A DNA stretch of 64,000 nt from Lentzea jiangxiensis (lineage in GTDB: Bacteria; Actinomycetota; Actinomycetes; Mycobacteriales; Pseudonocardiaceae), in NCBI RefSeq assembly GCF_900104175.1, contig NZ_FNIX01000010.1:164181-228180 (forward strand). Direction: 5' to 3'. The number at the start of each line of letters is the position of its first letter. Position 1 is the first letter of the stretch. Under the pieces are notes generated by a model that saw nothing but the letters and a program-made list of their open reading frames with translations, made no database searches and was not told where the DNA came from. The position numbers and the translations under genes are program-made. Positions 52,391-62,006 of the stretch are shown here, one piece after another.

Positions 52391-53362
52391 ATGGGGAGCA
52401 CATCTGCCGACGCGCGTTATCCGCTGAGCGAGCCGCACGAGTCGGGAATGCTGGACGTCGGTGACGGGCACTCGCTGTACTGGGAGGTGTCGGGCAACCC
52501 CGGCGGCAAGCCTGCCGTGGTGCTGCACGGCGGTCCCGGTGCGGGGAGCTCGCCGGGCAAGCGCGGGTTGTTCGACCCGGAGCGGTACCGCGTGGTCCAG
52601 TTCGACCAGCGCAACTCCGGGCGCAGCACGCCTTCGGCGACCGAGCCCGTCGTCGACCTGTCCGCGAACACGACGCGGCACCTCGTCGCCGACATCGAGG
52701 CGTTGCGGGTCCACTTGGGAATCGAGCGCTGGCTCGTGCAGGGCGGGTCGTGGGGCGTCACGCTCGCTCTTGCCTACGCGGAGGCGTTTCCGGAGCGGGT
52801 GACCGAGATGGTGCTCGCGGCCGTGACCGACGGCGATCGCCGTGACACCGACTGGATCACGCGGGACATGGGGCGCGTCTTCCCGCGCGAGTGGGAGCGG
52901 TTCCGCGACGGTGTGCCCGTTGATGAACGCGATGGCGACCTGGCGGCCGCCTACAGCCGGCTGCTGCACGATCCCGATCCCGAGGTTCGTGCCAAGGCTG
53001 CGCACGAGTGGTGTGGCTGGGAGGACACGCACATGTCGCTGGCTCCCGACGCCGCGCCCTCGTTGTCGGTGGAGAACCCGGCGTTCCAGCTGGCGTTCGC
53101 CCGTCTCGTGACCCACTACTGGTCCCACGGCTGCTTCCTGGAGGAGGGGCAGCTGTTGCGCGACATCGGGCGCCTGCACGGGATTCCGGCCGTGCTGATC
53201 CACGGGCGTTACGACGTCAGCGGTCCGCTCGGCACGGCCTGGGCGTTGCACCGGGCGTGGCCGGCGAGCGAGCTCGTGGTCCTCGACGACACCGGGCACG
53301 GCGGCGGCAGCATGACCGCGGCCATCGTCGCCGCGACCGACCGCTTCGCCCGCTGCCGGTGA
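52391..53362 (+). CDS. pip: proline iminopeptidase
   Basis: 323 aa, alpha/beta hydrolase of peptidase family S33. HGGPGAGSSPGKRGLFDPERYRVVQFDQRNSGRS (oxyanion hole HGGPG, residues about 46-50, and DQR), nucleophile Ser in GGSWGVTLALAYA (about residue 116), Asp in HGRYDVSGP and His in DDTGHGGG. Cleaves N-terminal proline from peptides in the cytoplasm. ATG 52391 is used; TTG 52373 is upstream in frame. It is the first intact gene to the right of the putative attachment site. Confidence 0.93.
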   Translation: MGSTSADARYPLSEPHESGMLDVGDGHSLYWEVSGNPGGKPAVVLHGGPGAGSSPGKRGLFDPERYRVVQFDQRNSGRSTPSATEPVVDLSANTTRHLVADIEALRVHLGIERWLVQGGSWGVTLALAYAEAFPERVTEMVLAAVTDGDRRDTDWITRDMGRVFPREWERFRDGVPVDERDGDLAAAYSRLLHDPDPEVRAKAAHEWCGWEDTHMSLAPDAAPSLSVENPAFQLAFARLVTHYWSHGCFLEEGQLLRDIGRLHGIPAVLIHGRYDVSGPLGTAWALHRAWPASELVVLDDTGHGGGSMTAAIVAATDRFARCR

Positions 53363-53373
53363 CCTGAGAACGA

Positions 53374-53407
53374 GTGACGCCGGGGTGCACAGGCACCCCG
53401 GCGTCAC
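53374..53407. terminator. bidirectional terminator between pip and the GH64 gene
   Basis: Perfect 15-bp stem GTGACGCCGGGGTGC / GCACCCCGGCGTCAC with ACAG loop, centred between two convergent genes. Confidence 0.88.
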
Positions 53408-53420
53408 GTGTTCGGTCTTC

Positions 53421-55019
53421 TCAGCCGCGGTGCCACTTCTGGTTGGCGCCGCCGACGCAGTCCCACATGTGCAGGACCGCGTCGTTGTTCGGGTTCCACT
53501 CGGCGATGTCCACGCACTTGTTCGCCTGCGGGTTCACCAGGTCACCCGCACCGGACAGCACGAACTGCTGGGCGGGGTTGCCGGAGCAGGTCGCGAGCTG
53601 CACGGCCGCGCCGTTGGCCGTCGAACCCCAAGCCACGTCAACGCACTTATTGTTCTCGGTGCGCAGCGTGCCGCCGACGAACTCGAACCGCTGGTTCGTG
53701 CCACCCGTGCAGTTCCACACGACGAGGCGCTGGCCGTCGGCGAAGTTCCAGTTCGGCACGTCGATGCACTTGCCGTTCCAATCGTTCACGACGCTGCTGG
53801 TGCTGCTGGCGGGCGGAGGCGTGGAGCCGCCGCTGAACGGCGTGAGGATGATGCCGGCCGAGCGCGGGTCGCCGTCGTGCACCAGCGACTCCTGCGCCTG
53901 CACGTCGTCGAACGCGAACCCGTAGGCCTTGCCGTCCACCATGTTCTGGTGCACCAGCCGCGAGTAGTGGTTGGTGATCGCGCCCTGGTAGAAGTCCGCG
54001 GGGCCGCCACCGGGCTGGACGTCGATGCGGCCGAGCGTGGAGCGGTGCAGCGCGGCGCACAGGGTGCGCGCGATCGGGCCGACCACCTGGTCGTTGGGCG
54101 CGTGCAGGGCACCGTCGCAGCCCCACACGTTCGACGTGGACGGCTTCGCGAACGACGCGACCTGCTGTCCGGCGGAGTTCGTGAAGTTCATGGTGTTGCC
54201 GGAGGTGCGGCCGAAGTACTTCACGTCCGGACGGTCGCCGAACGGTTGCACGGTCAGCGTCTTGCCCGTGTAAGCGTTCCACGCCTGGGTGATGTACGGG
54301 TCGAGGTAGTTGCGGTCGAAGTTGCCGACGTCGGCCGCCTTGCCCGGCGCGAGAACCCGCAGCACCGTGCCGTCCGAACGCGACATGATCGACCCGGACC
54401 AGCCCGCCTGGTTGCGGATGCCGTTGATGACGGCGTCACGCCCGCCGGACTTGAGCTCACCGGTCTTCTTCGTGGCACCACCGGCACCCGTCACGGTCAC
54501 CGCGTGCGGCACCGCGAACATGTCCACCTGCGAGCTGTTGAGCCACAACCCGGCGTCGTTGTAGGTGAACTCGCTCCAGTCGAACAGGATGCCGCTGTTC
54601 GGGTCGCCGGACGCCCACGGCGCCGGCTGCACCAGTCCGTCGGGCGTCAGGAAGAACTTCAGCTTCTCGCCGAACGACATGTAGACGCGGCCGGAGATGA
54701 ACCGCGGCACGCGCAACGTGGCGGTACCGCCTTGGCCGGGTCCGGCGATCGACACGTCCGGCGCGGGCGTGGGCGGGTTGCCACCAGGCGACCACGGGGT
54801 GAACGTGCCCGCCTGGTTGACGTACCCGAGGCGTCCGTTGCGGATGTCGGTGCCCAGGACGTACAGGTGCACGGCCTCGGACCGGCCGCTGTTGTTGGTG
54901 ACGTTGAGCGGCAGCAGGTCGGGGCCGATCGCCTGTGCCGATGGGATCGCGACGGCCGCGGCCGACGCGGTGACCGCCAGTGCGGCGAGCGTGCTCCACC
55001 ACTTCGTTCGAGTACGCAT
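53421..55019 (-). CDS. secreted GH64 beta-1,3-glucanase with ricin-type lectin domain
   Basis: 532 aa. Signal peptide about residues 1-30 (WWSTLAALAVTASAAAVAIPSAQA). GH64/thaumatin-like catalytic domain about 32-390 (LLPLNVTNNSGRSEAVHLYVLG, ILFDWSEFTYNDAGLWLNSSQVD, containing the conserved acidic residues, and GALHAPNDQVVGPIARTLCAALHRSTL). A Ser/Pro linker (about 395-405) leads to a C-terminal beta-trefoil CBM13 with repeated KCIDV, KCVDVAWGS, KCVDIAEWNP and QxW motifs. Releases laminari-oligosaccharides from beta-1,3-glucan such as fungal walls. ATG 55019 follows AAGGAG by 5 nt. The LacI-type site at 55115 is upstream. Confidence 0.93.
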   Translation of the reverse strand: MRTRTKWWSTLAALAVTASAAAVAIPSAQAIGPDLLPLNVTNNSGRSEAVHLYVLGTDIRNGRLGYVNQAGTFTPWSPGGNPPTPAPDVSIAGPGQGGTATLRVPRFISGRVYMSFGEKLKFFLTPDGLVQPAPWASGDPNSGILFDWSEFTYNDAGLWLNSSQVDMFAVPHAVTVTGAGGATKKTGELKSGGRDAVINGIRNQAGWSGSIMSRSDGTVLRVLAPGKAADVGNFDRNYLDPYITQAWNAYTGKTLTVQPFGDRPDVKYFGRTSGNTMNFTNSAGQQVASFAKPSTSNVWGCDGALHAPNDQVVGPIARTLCAALHRSTLGRIDVQPGGGPADFYQGAITNHYSRLVHQNMVDGKAYGFAFDDVQAQESLVHDGDPRSAGIILTPFSGGSTPPPASSTSSVVNDWNGKCIDVPNWNFADGQRLVVWNCTGGTNQRFEFVGGTLRTENNKCVDVAWGSTANGAAVQLATCSGNPAQQFVLSGAGDLVNPQANKCVDIAEWNPNNDAVLHMWDCVGGANQKWHRG

Positions 55020-55114
55020 CTGACTCCTTGTGCAGGGGTGCTCCGTTCGCAGGCCACCGACCGGCTTCAGGGCAGTCGGCGGCCTCCGCTCCGAGAACTG
55101 GTCCAGACCGGTTA

Positions 55115-55128
55115 TGAGAGCGCTTCCA
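55115..55128. promoter_or_regulatory. LacI-type operator in front of the GH64 gene
   Basis: TGAGAGCGCTTCCA shares 12 of 14 positions with the perfect palindrome before the GH16 gene (TGAGAGCGCTCTCA), with AGCGCT at the centre. It lies 96 nt before the GH64 start. Confidence 0.7.
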
Positions 55129-55197
55129 TGGTTGATCGCAGACAGGAGCCCTGTCAATACCGGTTTGTGGACACGACGAGTCCGATGTCGACCCGGT

Positions 55198-56402
55198 TCA
55201 GCGAACTCCGTTGTCCCTCAAGTCACCGCTGAACCGGAACCGCTGCTGCGGAATCCGGCCCACCCCCACCGTCGAAGGCCCTGCCGGAGGCCGAGACCCG
55301 GCAGGAGGCCGCAGATAACGGCGCAACTGCTGCGTCGGCTTCTCCACCAGCCGCCACGACAACAGCCCGGCCACGTAGGACAACGGCACCGCCAGCGCCA
55401 TCAGCAGCCACGGGTCGCGCACCCCGGCGAGGACCACGAGCTGCTGCAGCGGCATGCCCCAGATGTAGAGGCCGTAGCTGCCGTAGACCCACTCGTCGTA
55501 CCCGCCCAGCCGCCGCGGCCAGTGGTGCGCCCACGTGACCGCGCCGTAGCCGGCGGCCAGGGGCAGCACGTAGCGGGCGGCCGGTTCGACGGGCGGGAGG
55601 AAGTTGACGACCAGGTACAGGACGAGGAGGGCGAGGGCCACCCGGGGTTTGAACGGGAGGCTTTCGCGGTGGACGAAGAAGATCATGCCGAGCACGAACG
55701 GCACCATGTACGCGACCAGGGGGGCGAGCGGGACGCTCAGGAAGCCGCCGAAGTCGCCGTTGTCGCCGACGCGGGCCTGGCCGAAGCCGTCCAAGACCAA
55801 GAACGCGGCCAGCAGGGGGAAGAGGGCCAGGCGGAACCTGCCCAGTGCTCCGAGGACGCCGGCGGCGAGGACGATCAGGTAGCCGGTGGTCTCCATCGGC
55901 AGGGTCCAGATGGAACCGTTGGCGGAGAACGGGTACGGGTTCTCGGCGAAGACGCCGGGGAGCTTGTGCTGGAGCGTGTAGAGGCCCGCGTTGTTGACGA
56001 CGTAGCCCCACGTCCGGTGGTCGTGCCAGTACTCGGCCTGGCTGACCACGGTGACGAGCGGGCCGATGACGAACGCGGTGATCATGACGACCACGAGCAG
56101 GGGCGGCCAGATGCGCAGGGCCCGCTTGAGCAGGTAGCGCCACCACGACGGTCGCGGTGCCAGCTGTCGGCGATCTGGTAGCCGCTCATGGCGAAGAACG
56201 CCATCAGCGCGAAGTAGCCCGGCGAGAGGTTCCAGCTCTTCGGGAACATGCCGATGCGGCTGGGGTCGATCAGCGGGAAGCTGTGCTCGACCACGACCAG
56301 CACGGCGCCTACCAGGCGCAGCCAGGCGAAACCCGTCTCGATCTTCGCATAGCGCTTCCCCTCGGTGAGCGAGCTGTCCGCCCGCCTCAGCACCCCGTCC
56401 AC
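55198..56402 (-). pseudogene. membrane acyltransferase (OafA/YrhL type) broken by a frameshift
   Basis: Two frames together make one acyltransferase-3 protein of about 400 aa with about ten membrane helices. The first part (to about 56150) has KIETGFAWLRLVGAVLVVVEHSF and FFAMSGYQIADSWHRD with the family's His and the MSGY motif. The second part continues in another frame with WWRYLLKRALRIWPPLLVV and the remaining helices (TLPMETTGYL, LVYLVVNFLPP, EWVYGSYGLYIWGMPLQQL, SWRLVEKP). One base appears to be missing in the run at about 56147-56152. Either a recent inactivating mutation or a sequencing error. Family role: O-acetylation of surface glycans. Confidence 0.8.
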
Positions 56403-56502
56403 GGTTCTTGCCCGACCGGTGTCATAGACCCAGCAGAGTAGCGCGCACGGCGAACGGCTCGGCAAGGGTTCGATCGACCGGAAATGAGATGATCAGTGCG
56501 TG

Positions 56503-56536
56503 GGACGGGGAGGGGCGCGTGAGCCCCTCCCCGTCC
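56503..56536 (-). terminator. terminator of the subtilase gene
   Basis: Perfect 14-bp stem GGACGGGGAGGGGC / GCCCCTCCCCGTCC with a 6-nt loop, 5 nt beyond the subtilase stop codon. Confidence 0.85.
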
Positions 56537-56541
56537 GTGCG

Positions 56542-59500
56542 TCACTTCAGGGTGTACGCCCGCAGGACCGCCTGGTCGACGGACCCGTTCCTGTCGGAGG
56601 TTTTCGCCTTGAAGGACACCGACTTGGCGTTCTTCGGGTGCAGCAGCGTGACGAGCCACTTGCCGCCCGCCTTGAAGAGGAGCACGCGCTGCCACGTGGC
56701 GCCCTCGTCGTAGGAGACCTCGACCTGCGGCGTGCGGACGTCGGTGACGTCGCCGCGAGCGCCGTTGCGCTGCACGGTCACCGGGACCGTGAGCACGCTG
56801 CCCGCCCTGCCCTGGTTCGAGTCGTCGAGCTTCGGCTCGAACCTGACGGCGAGCAGCGGCAGCACCTCCGGCACCTCACCCGCGACGGTTCCGGAGGTGA
56901 ACGTCCAGTCGGCCGTCACCTTCGACGTCCCGCCGGGTCGGGTGCTGTCGGCGTGCAACAGGTAGGCCGTCCTCGCCGGCGGGACGGGGGTGAAGAGCTG
57001 GCCCGGTGTGGAGGACTCGGCGACGACCCGGCCGTTCGCGGTCAGCTTCGTGGTGCCGGTGGCGGCGTCGAAGTCGAACGTCGAGTGCTCGCCGGTGCCG
57101 TCGGCGAACAGCGGCGCGTTCACGAACAGCTCGTCGCCCAGGCGGCCCGCCCAGGCAGCGGTCTGCTGCTCGGAGACCGCGGGGAAGGCCGGGCCGAACA
57201 CCGCGGTGTTCCACTGCTCGGTGCTCTTCGCGCCGCGGCGGAACGTCCTCGGGGCCGCGTCGTCGATGAAGGTCGGCAGCGCGTTCGGGTCGGTCTCCTC
57301 GGCCAGCCAGCGGTTCCAGTCCACGCCGGGCGTGTAGAACTCGGTCAGCTCGAACGGCAGTGCGCCGCGCACGCCGTTGTTGCGGACACCGGTCGAGCCG
57401 GGGACGCGGGCCTTGAACTTCGCTTCGACGCGGGCCATGTCCCGTTCGCGTTCGTGGTGCCTGATCGCGGGGGGCAGTTTCTGCTCGCCGGCGGCCAGGG
57501 CGTGGAACTGGTACGGGCTGCCCTGGAAGCCGCCGTCGGCGTTCTTCCTCGCGAGCACGCTGCTCGCCGTCCACTCGAACTCCGGCGCCGACGTGGACGA
57601 CGGGTGGACGTAGAAGTCCTCCCAGGTGTCGGTGCCCCAGCCGCTGCCGTAGCCGAACGCCGGCGTCATCATCTGCACGGTCAGCGAGCCGCTCACCTGC
57701 GCCGCCTCCTGGCGGTCGACGGTGATCGACGGTTCGCTGGCGGTGCGGGCGTCGAAGGTGACCGTCCTGTCCGCGGTGACCTCGACGGCCGGGTCGTAGG
57801 CCACGGTGAGCTTCGCGCGGACCGCCGGGTCACCGCTCGGCGTCTCGAAGAACGTGCTCAGCAGGTACCGGCCCCTGGGCACGCGGACCGTCGCCCTGCC
57901 GGTCGGGGCGGCACCCTGCAGGACGCTGCGCTTCTCGAAGTCGATGAGCAGGTAGCGCCAGGCCGCGGCGGGCTTGCCGTCGTGGCCGATGTGGTCGAGC
58001 GTCAGGTCGTAGCTCTCCGGTTCCTTGTGCACGCCGATCGGCACGCGGACGCCGTTGGACGCGACGACCACTGCGCCGTAGACGCCGTCCGGGCCCGCCA
58101 CTCGGGTGTCGGCGGTGACCGAGGCCTCGGCGGTGCCTCCCGCGGGAACGGTCAGCTTCGCCGGGGACACGCTGAACACGCCCGCCACGGCCGGCTTCTG
58201 GTCCGCGACGGTCAGGTCGAGGGTCAGCGGCTCGGTGCCGGTGTTGCGGTAGGTGATCTTCTTCGTGATCGGCTGGTCGTCGTCGTGCGGCCAGCGGGCG
58301 GTGCCGAGGCTGAGGCTCGCCGGGGTGGCCACGGGGCTCGCGGTGGCGGCTCGGGTCAGGTCGACGCGGCCGGCGCCCTGGTCGTAGACGCTCGACTCCG
58401 CGAACGGCTTGGCGGTGTTCATCAGCGCGGTCTTGATCTCCAACGGCGACCACGCGGAGTTCTTCGCCGCGAGGACCGCTGCGGCGCCCGCGACGTGCGG
58501 GGTCGCCATCGACGTGCCGGACAGCGCCACGTGGCCCTCGTCGACCGGGGTGCCGATGACGCCGTTGCGGGCCTTGGCCGCCGCGATGCCGACACCGGGC
58601 GCGGTGATGTCCGGCTTGATGGCACCGTCACCGGCACGCGGGCCGCGGCTCGAGAAGCTCGCCAGCCTGTCGTCGCGCTCGACGGCACCGACGGTCAGCG
58701 CGGCGTCGGCGGCCGCGGGCGAGCCGACCGGGGCACCGGAGTTGCCGGCCGCGACCACGAACAGCGCGCCGTGCTCGGCGGTGAGGCGGTTGACGGCCTG
58801 CGACATGAGGTCCGTGCCGTCGCTGGGGCTGCTGCTGCCGAGGCTCATGTTGATGACGTCCGCCTTGGTGGCGGCCCACTCCATGCCCGCGATGACGCCG
58901 GACTCGGTGCCGCCGCCCCCGTCGTCGAGGACCTTGCCGTTGATGAGCTCGGCGTCCGGGGCGATGCCCTTGTACTTGCCGTCGCCGGTGATGGTCGAGG
59001 CGACGTGCGTGCCGTGCCCGTGCCGGTCGTCCGCGCTGGCGGCGGGGGTGAAGTTCTTCTCCTCCACGACGGCGCCCTGCAGGTCCGGGTGCGTGGCGTC
59101 GATGCCGGTGTCGAGCACGGCGACCGTGGTGCCGGCTCCCGTCAGACCCTGCTGCCACGCCTGCGGCGCACCGATCTGCGCGGCGCTGCGGTCGAGCGTG
59201 GCGGTCACCCTGCCGTCGAGCCACACCCTGGTGTCGCCGGCCGAGCGCGCGGCGGAGAAGAACCCGCCCTTCTTGTCGGCGGTGACGGCGTGGGCACCGA
59301 TGCTGGGCAACGACTTCGCGTCCGCCGCACGAGCGCCCACGCCGCCCTGGACGATCAACGGGATCGTGTCCCGCTCCGCGTCGTCGTAGCCGGACCGCGT
59401 GAGCAGCGAGACGTTGAAGAGCCGCCGGTCGAGCGCGCCGGCCGAGATCTTCTGCTGCACGTCCACCGGGACGACGTGCAGGTCGCCGCGCTCGTCGGTG

Positions 59501-59721
59501 TGGTGGTGGAAGCGGACGTGCTCACGGCCTTCCGCCGCCACCGTCCGCACCTGCCCGTTGTTCACGTGCACGACGTCGCCCGTGAGCAGCGTGACCGTTG
59601 TCGTCAGACCACCCGCCCACGACGGCGCGGGTGCGGTGGTCTCCCCCATCGCCGGGTGCACGGTGACCGTGGACGCGACCACGGCTACCGCCAGCCCGGC
59701 GGCCAGTATGGATTTTTTCAA
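56542..59721 (-). CDS. large secreted S8 subtilisin-like serine protease
   Basis: 1059 aa. TTG start after GGGGAG; signal peptide about residues 1-26 (KKSILAAGLAVAVVASTVTVHPAMG). A propeptide of about 150 residues precedes the catalytic domain with the full triad: Asp204 in VAVLDTGID, His236 in GHGTHVAST, Ser404 in SGTSMATPHVAG, plus the oxyanion Asn in AAGNSG. About 600 further residues form beta-rich domains (KITYRNTGTEPLTLDLTV, and others) likely for substrate binding. Similar large subtilases are secreted by streptomycetes to degrade proteins in the medium. Its 187-nt upstream region is shared with the divergent M20 gene. Confidence 0.93.
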   Translation of the reverse strand: MKKSILAAGLAVAVVASTVTVHPAMGETTAPAPSWAGGLTTTVTLLTGDVVHVNNGQVRTVAAEGREHVRFHHHTDERGDLHVVPVDVQQKISAGALDRRLFNVSLLTRSGYDDAERDTIPLIVQGGVGARAADAKSLPSIGAHAVTADKKGGFFSAARSAGDTRVWLDGRVTATLDRSAAQIGAPQAWQQGLTGAGTTVAVLDTGIDATHPDLQGAVVEEKNFTPAASADDRHGHGTHVASTITGDGKYKGIAPDAELINGKVLDDGGGGTESGVIAGMEWAATKADVINMSLGSSSPSDGTDLMSQAVNRLTAEHGALFVVAAGNSGAPVGSPAAADAALTVGAVERDDRLASFSSRGPRAGDGAIKPDITAPGVGIAAAKARNGVIGTPVDEGHVALSGTSMATPHVAGAAAVLAAKNSAWSPLEIKTALMNTAKPFAESSVYDQGAGRVDLTRAATASPVATPASLSLGTARWPHDDDQPITKKITYRNTGTEPLTLDLTVADQKPAVAGVFSVSPAKLTVPAGGTAEASVTADTRVAGPDGVYGAVVVASNGVRVPIGVHKEPESYDLTLDHIGHDGKPAAAWRYLLIDFEKRSVLQGAAPTGRATVRVPRGRYLLSTFFETPSGDPAVRAKLTVAYDPAVEVTADRTVTFDARTASEPSITVDRQEAAQVSGSLTVQMMTPAFGYGSGWGTDTWEDFYVHPSSTSAPEFEWTASSVLARKNADGGFQGSPYQFHALAAGEQKLPPAIRHHERERDMARVEAKFKARVPGSTGVRNNGVRGALPFELTEFYTPGVDWNRWLAEETDPNALPTFIDDAAPRTFRRGAKSTEQWNTAVFGPAFPAVSEQQTAAWAGRLGDELFVNAPLFADGTGEHSTFDFDAATGTTKLTANGRVVAESSTPGQLFTPVPPARTAYLLHADSTRPGGTSKVTADWTFTSGTVAGEVPEVLPLLAVRFEPKLDDSNQGRAGSVLTVPVTVQRNGARGDVTDVRTPQVEVSYDEGATWQRVLLFKAGGKWLVTLLHPKNAKSVSFKAKTSDRNGSVDQAVLRAYTLK

Positions 59722-59908
59722 CGCGAACTCCCCTTGTTCGGCGTTAGAGGGTGATGTTGCCCTCAGTGACAGGAATACCGCAGAGAGTGGTTTCGTTGAC
59801 GAGGTTCGCACCTTGTGTCCGATTCCGGGTGCGGCCTACCGATTCGGCCAATCAGGTGATCAGCGAAGGTCGTTACCATTCGAACCACCGCCAGCCGAAG
59901 GGACCGAC

Positions 59909-61111
59909 GTGCCTGATCTGCACGCGCTCTACCGCGACCTGCACCAGCACCCCGAGCTGTCGCTGCAGGAGTTCCGCACGGCCGGTGTGCTCGCGGAAGC
60001 GTTGCGGCCCTTGGGGTACGACGTCACCACCGAGGTCGGTGGCACCGGCGTGGTCGGCGTGCTGCGCAACGGCGACGGCCCGGTCGTGATGCTCAGGGCG
60101 GACATCGACGCGCTGCCCGTGGAGGAGACGACGGGGTTGCCGTACGCGTCCACGGCCCGTGCGACCACCGCGGACGGCGAGGACGTGCCGGTCGCGCACG
60201 CCTGCGGTCACGACATGCACGCCACCTGCCTGGTCGGGGCGGCGGACAGGCTCGCCCGGACGCGCGACGAGTGGTCCGGGACGCTGCTCGTGGTGTTCCA
60301 ACCGGCCGAGGAACTGGGCAGCGGCGCGCGGGCCATGGTCGAGGACGGGTTGTTCGACCGGTTCGGCACGCCGGAAATCGTTCTGGCGCAACACGTCAGC
60401 CCGTTGCCCGCCGGGATGATCGCGCACGGCGCCGGTCCGCTCATGGCCGCGTCGGACTCGGTGCGCGTCACGTTGTTCGGGCGCGGCGGCCACGGGTCGG
60501 CGCCGGAGACCGCGGTCGACCCGGTGCTGATGGCGGCGCACGTCGTGGTGCGGCTGCAGGGAATCGTCGCGCGCGAGGTCGCGCCGAGCGAACGCGCGGT
60601 CGTCACGGTCGGGCGGTTGCTGGCCGGCACCAAGGAGAACGTCATCCCGGAGACCGCCGAGCTCGGCGTCAACATCCGGACGTTCGACGAGCACGTCCGC
60701 GGCATCGTGCGGGCCGCCGTCGAACGGATCGCCCGCGCCGAGGCCGCCGCGTCCGGAGCGCCGCGCGAGCCCGAGTTCGACTGGTACGACGGCACTCCCG
60801 TGCTCGTGTCCGACCCGGACGCGACGACGAGGACGATGACCGCGTTCGCCGGACACTTCGGCACGCACAACCTGATCCCCGGCGCGGTGGTCAACGCCAG
60901 CGAGGACGTCGGCGTGTTCGGCACCGCCGCTGGGGTGCCGACCGTGTTCTGGTTCCTCGGCGGCACCGACTTCGGCCGCCGCGAACCCGGTCAGCCCGTG
61001 GCGATGAACCACTCCCCCGAGTACGCGCCGGACATCGAGCCGACGCTGACCACCGGGGTCGACGCGCTGGTCGTCGCCGCGAGGACCTGGCTCGGCCGGT
61101 CTCCGGCGTGA
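59909..61111 (+). CDS. M20 family metallo-amidohydrolase
   Basis: 400 aa, hippurate/N-acyl amino acid amidohydrolase type with two metals. Metal ligands: HACGHDMHAT (about residues 95-104), PAEELGSG (Glu pair), AQHVSPLPAG and a C-terminal His in AMNHSPEYAPD. The lid domain (about 180-290) is complete. Starts at GTG 59909 with GAAGGGA 6 nt upstream. A truncated paralogue of its N-terminus lies at 51875-52048 beside the island edge. The substrate is unknown. Confidence 0.92.
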   Translation: MPDLHALYRDLHQHPELSLQEFRTAGVLAEALRPLGYDVTTEVGGTGVVGVLRNGDGPVVMLRADIDALPVEETTGLPYASTARATTADGEDVPVAHACGHDMHATCLVGAADRLARTRDEWSGTLLVVFQPAEELGSGARAMVEDGLFDRFGTPEIVLAQHVSPLPAGMIAHGAGPLMAASDSVRVTLFGRGGHGSAPETAVDPVLMAAHVVVRLQGIVAREVAPSERAVVTVGRLLAGTKENVIPETAELGVNIRTFDEHVRGIVRAAVERIARAEAAASGAPREPEFDWYDGTPVLVSDPDATTRTMTAFAGHFGTHNLIPGAVVNASEDVGVFGTAAGVPTVFWFLGGTDFGRREPGQPVAMNHSPEYAPDIEPTLTTGVDALVVAARTWLGRSPA

Positions 61112-61154
61112 CACCGTCCACTTGGTCCGGCGGCCTCAACGGCGAGAGGTGCAC

Positions 61155-61766
61155 ATGAAGAAGCAGGCGTACGCGGTCGCGGCAGCGGCCGACTCGATCG
61201 CGGCAGCGGTGCGCCGCACCGGGAAAGTGCGCAAGGTCACCAAAACCGCCTTGATGCCCGCGCTCGCGGTGGTCACGCCTCCGCGCGACCCCGGCATGGC
61301 GGTCGGCCTCGCCGGCTCGTGGGCGGGGGACGTCGCCCTGCTCGGCGACTCCGACCGGGCGTTCCGCACCGGTCTGACCAGCTTCCTGGTGGCGCACCTC
61401 GGTTACACCGCCGCCCTGGCCCGCCGCTCGGCGCCCGGCTCGCGCGCGGCCGTCGTGCCGATCGTCGCTGCTTCGGCGGCGGGAGCCGCGGCGTTCGCCC
61501 GCGCGGCAGGACCGATGGGACGCCCCGTGGGCCTCTACGCCCTCACCCTCGGCACGATGGTGGCCGCCGCGTCGACCGTGCGCGGACCTGGCGCACGACG
61601 CGTTTTCGGTGGTGCGGCACTGTTCGCGGTGTCCGACGCCCTGCTCGGCGCGAGCCGGTTCGTCCTCTCGGGACGGGCGGCGCGAGTGGCCTCGGCGGGG
61701 GTCATGCCGACCTACGCGGCGGCGCAGTACCTGATCCACACGGGCTTCGAGGAGTCCACCGGGTGA
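61155..61766 (+). CDS. YhhN-family membrane protein (lysoplasmalogenase-like)
   Basis: 203 aa, about seven or eight short membrane helices. Family features: TKTALMPALAVV (the conserved KPxxMP-like region), LAGSWAGDVALLGDSDRAFRTGLTSFLVAHLGYTAAL (the GDxxLL and HxxY motifs) and LFAVSDALLGASRF with PTYAAAQYLI near the end. YhhN proteins cleave vinyl-ether lysophospholipids in some organisms. GAGAGG precedes the ATG. It is 43 nt after the M20 gene, probably one operon. Confidence 0.82.
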   Translation: MKKQAYAVAAAADSIAAAVRRTGKVRKVTKTALMPALAVVTPPRDPGMAVGLAGSWAGDVALLGDSDRAFRTGLTSFLVAHLGYTAALARRSAPGSRAAVVPIVAASAAGAAAFARAAGPMGRPVGLYALTLGTMVAAASTVRGPGARRVFGGAALFAVSDALLGASRFVLSGRAARVASAGVMPTYAAAQYLIHTGFEESTG

Positions 61767-61844
61767 CCCGCGTGAAAACCCGTTGGAACCGCTGTGCTAA
61801 CGTTCTTCACGTCGGAACAGCAAGCATTCCGGCACCGTGAACAA

Positions 61845-61918
61845 GCGCCGCTAGCTCAGTTGGTTAGAGCAGCTGACTCTTAATCAGCGGGTCCGGGGTT
61901 CGAGTCCCTGGCGGCGTA
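61845..61918 (+). tRNA. tRNA-Lys (CTT anticodon), copy 2
   Basis: Identical 74-nt sequence to copy 1 at 42960, with anticodon loop CTCTTAA and no encoded CCA. The upstream block 61790-61817 matches that of copy 1 in 27 of 28 positions, but the terminator differs, so copy 1 rather than copy 2 is the source of the partial tRNA at 52245. Confidence 0.97.
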
Positions 61919-61922
61919 CACC

Positions 61923-61960
61923 GGAGAAGCGGGTCGAGATCATTCTCGGCCCGCTTCTCC
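61923..61960 (+). terminator. terminator of tRNA-Lys copy 2
   Basis: Arms GGAGAAGCGGG and CCCGCTTCTCC (11 bp) extended by an inner CGAGA/TCTCG stem, loop TCAT. Related to, but distinct from, the copy 1 terminator. Confidence 0.85.
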
Positions 61961-62006
61961 GCGTTCGGGGCACCGGACTCCGGTGGCCTCCGTACGATCG
62001 CGAACC

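Noticed and set aside
56500..59754. Plus-strand open frame of more than 1000 codons opposite the subtilase
   Set aside because: It is the antisense shadow of a high-GC3 gene with a complete catalytic triad; the product is Arg/Gly/Ala/Val-rich with no motif.
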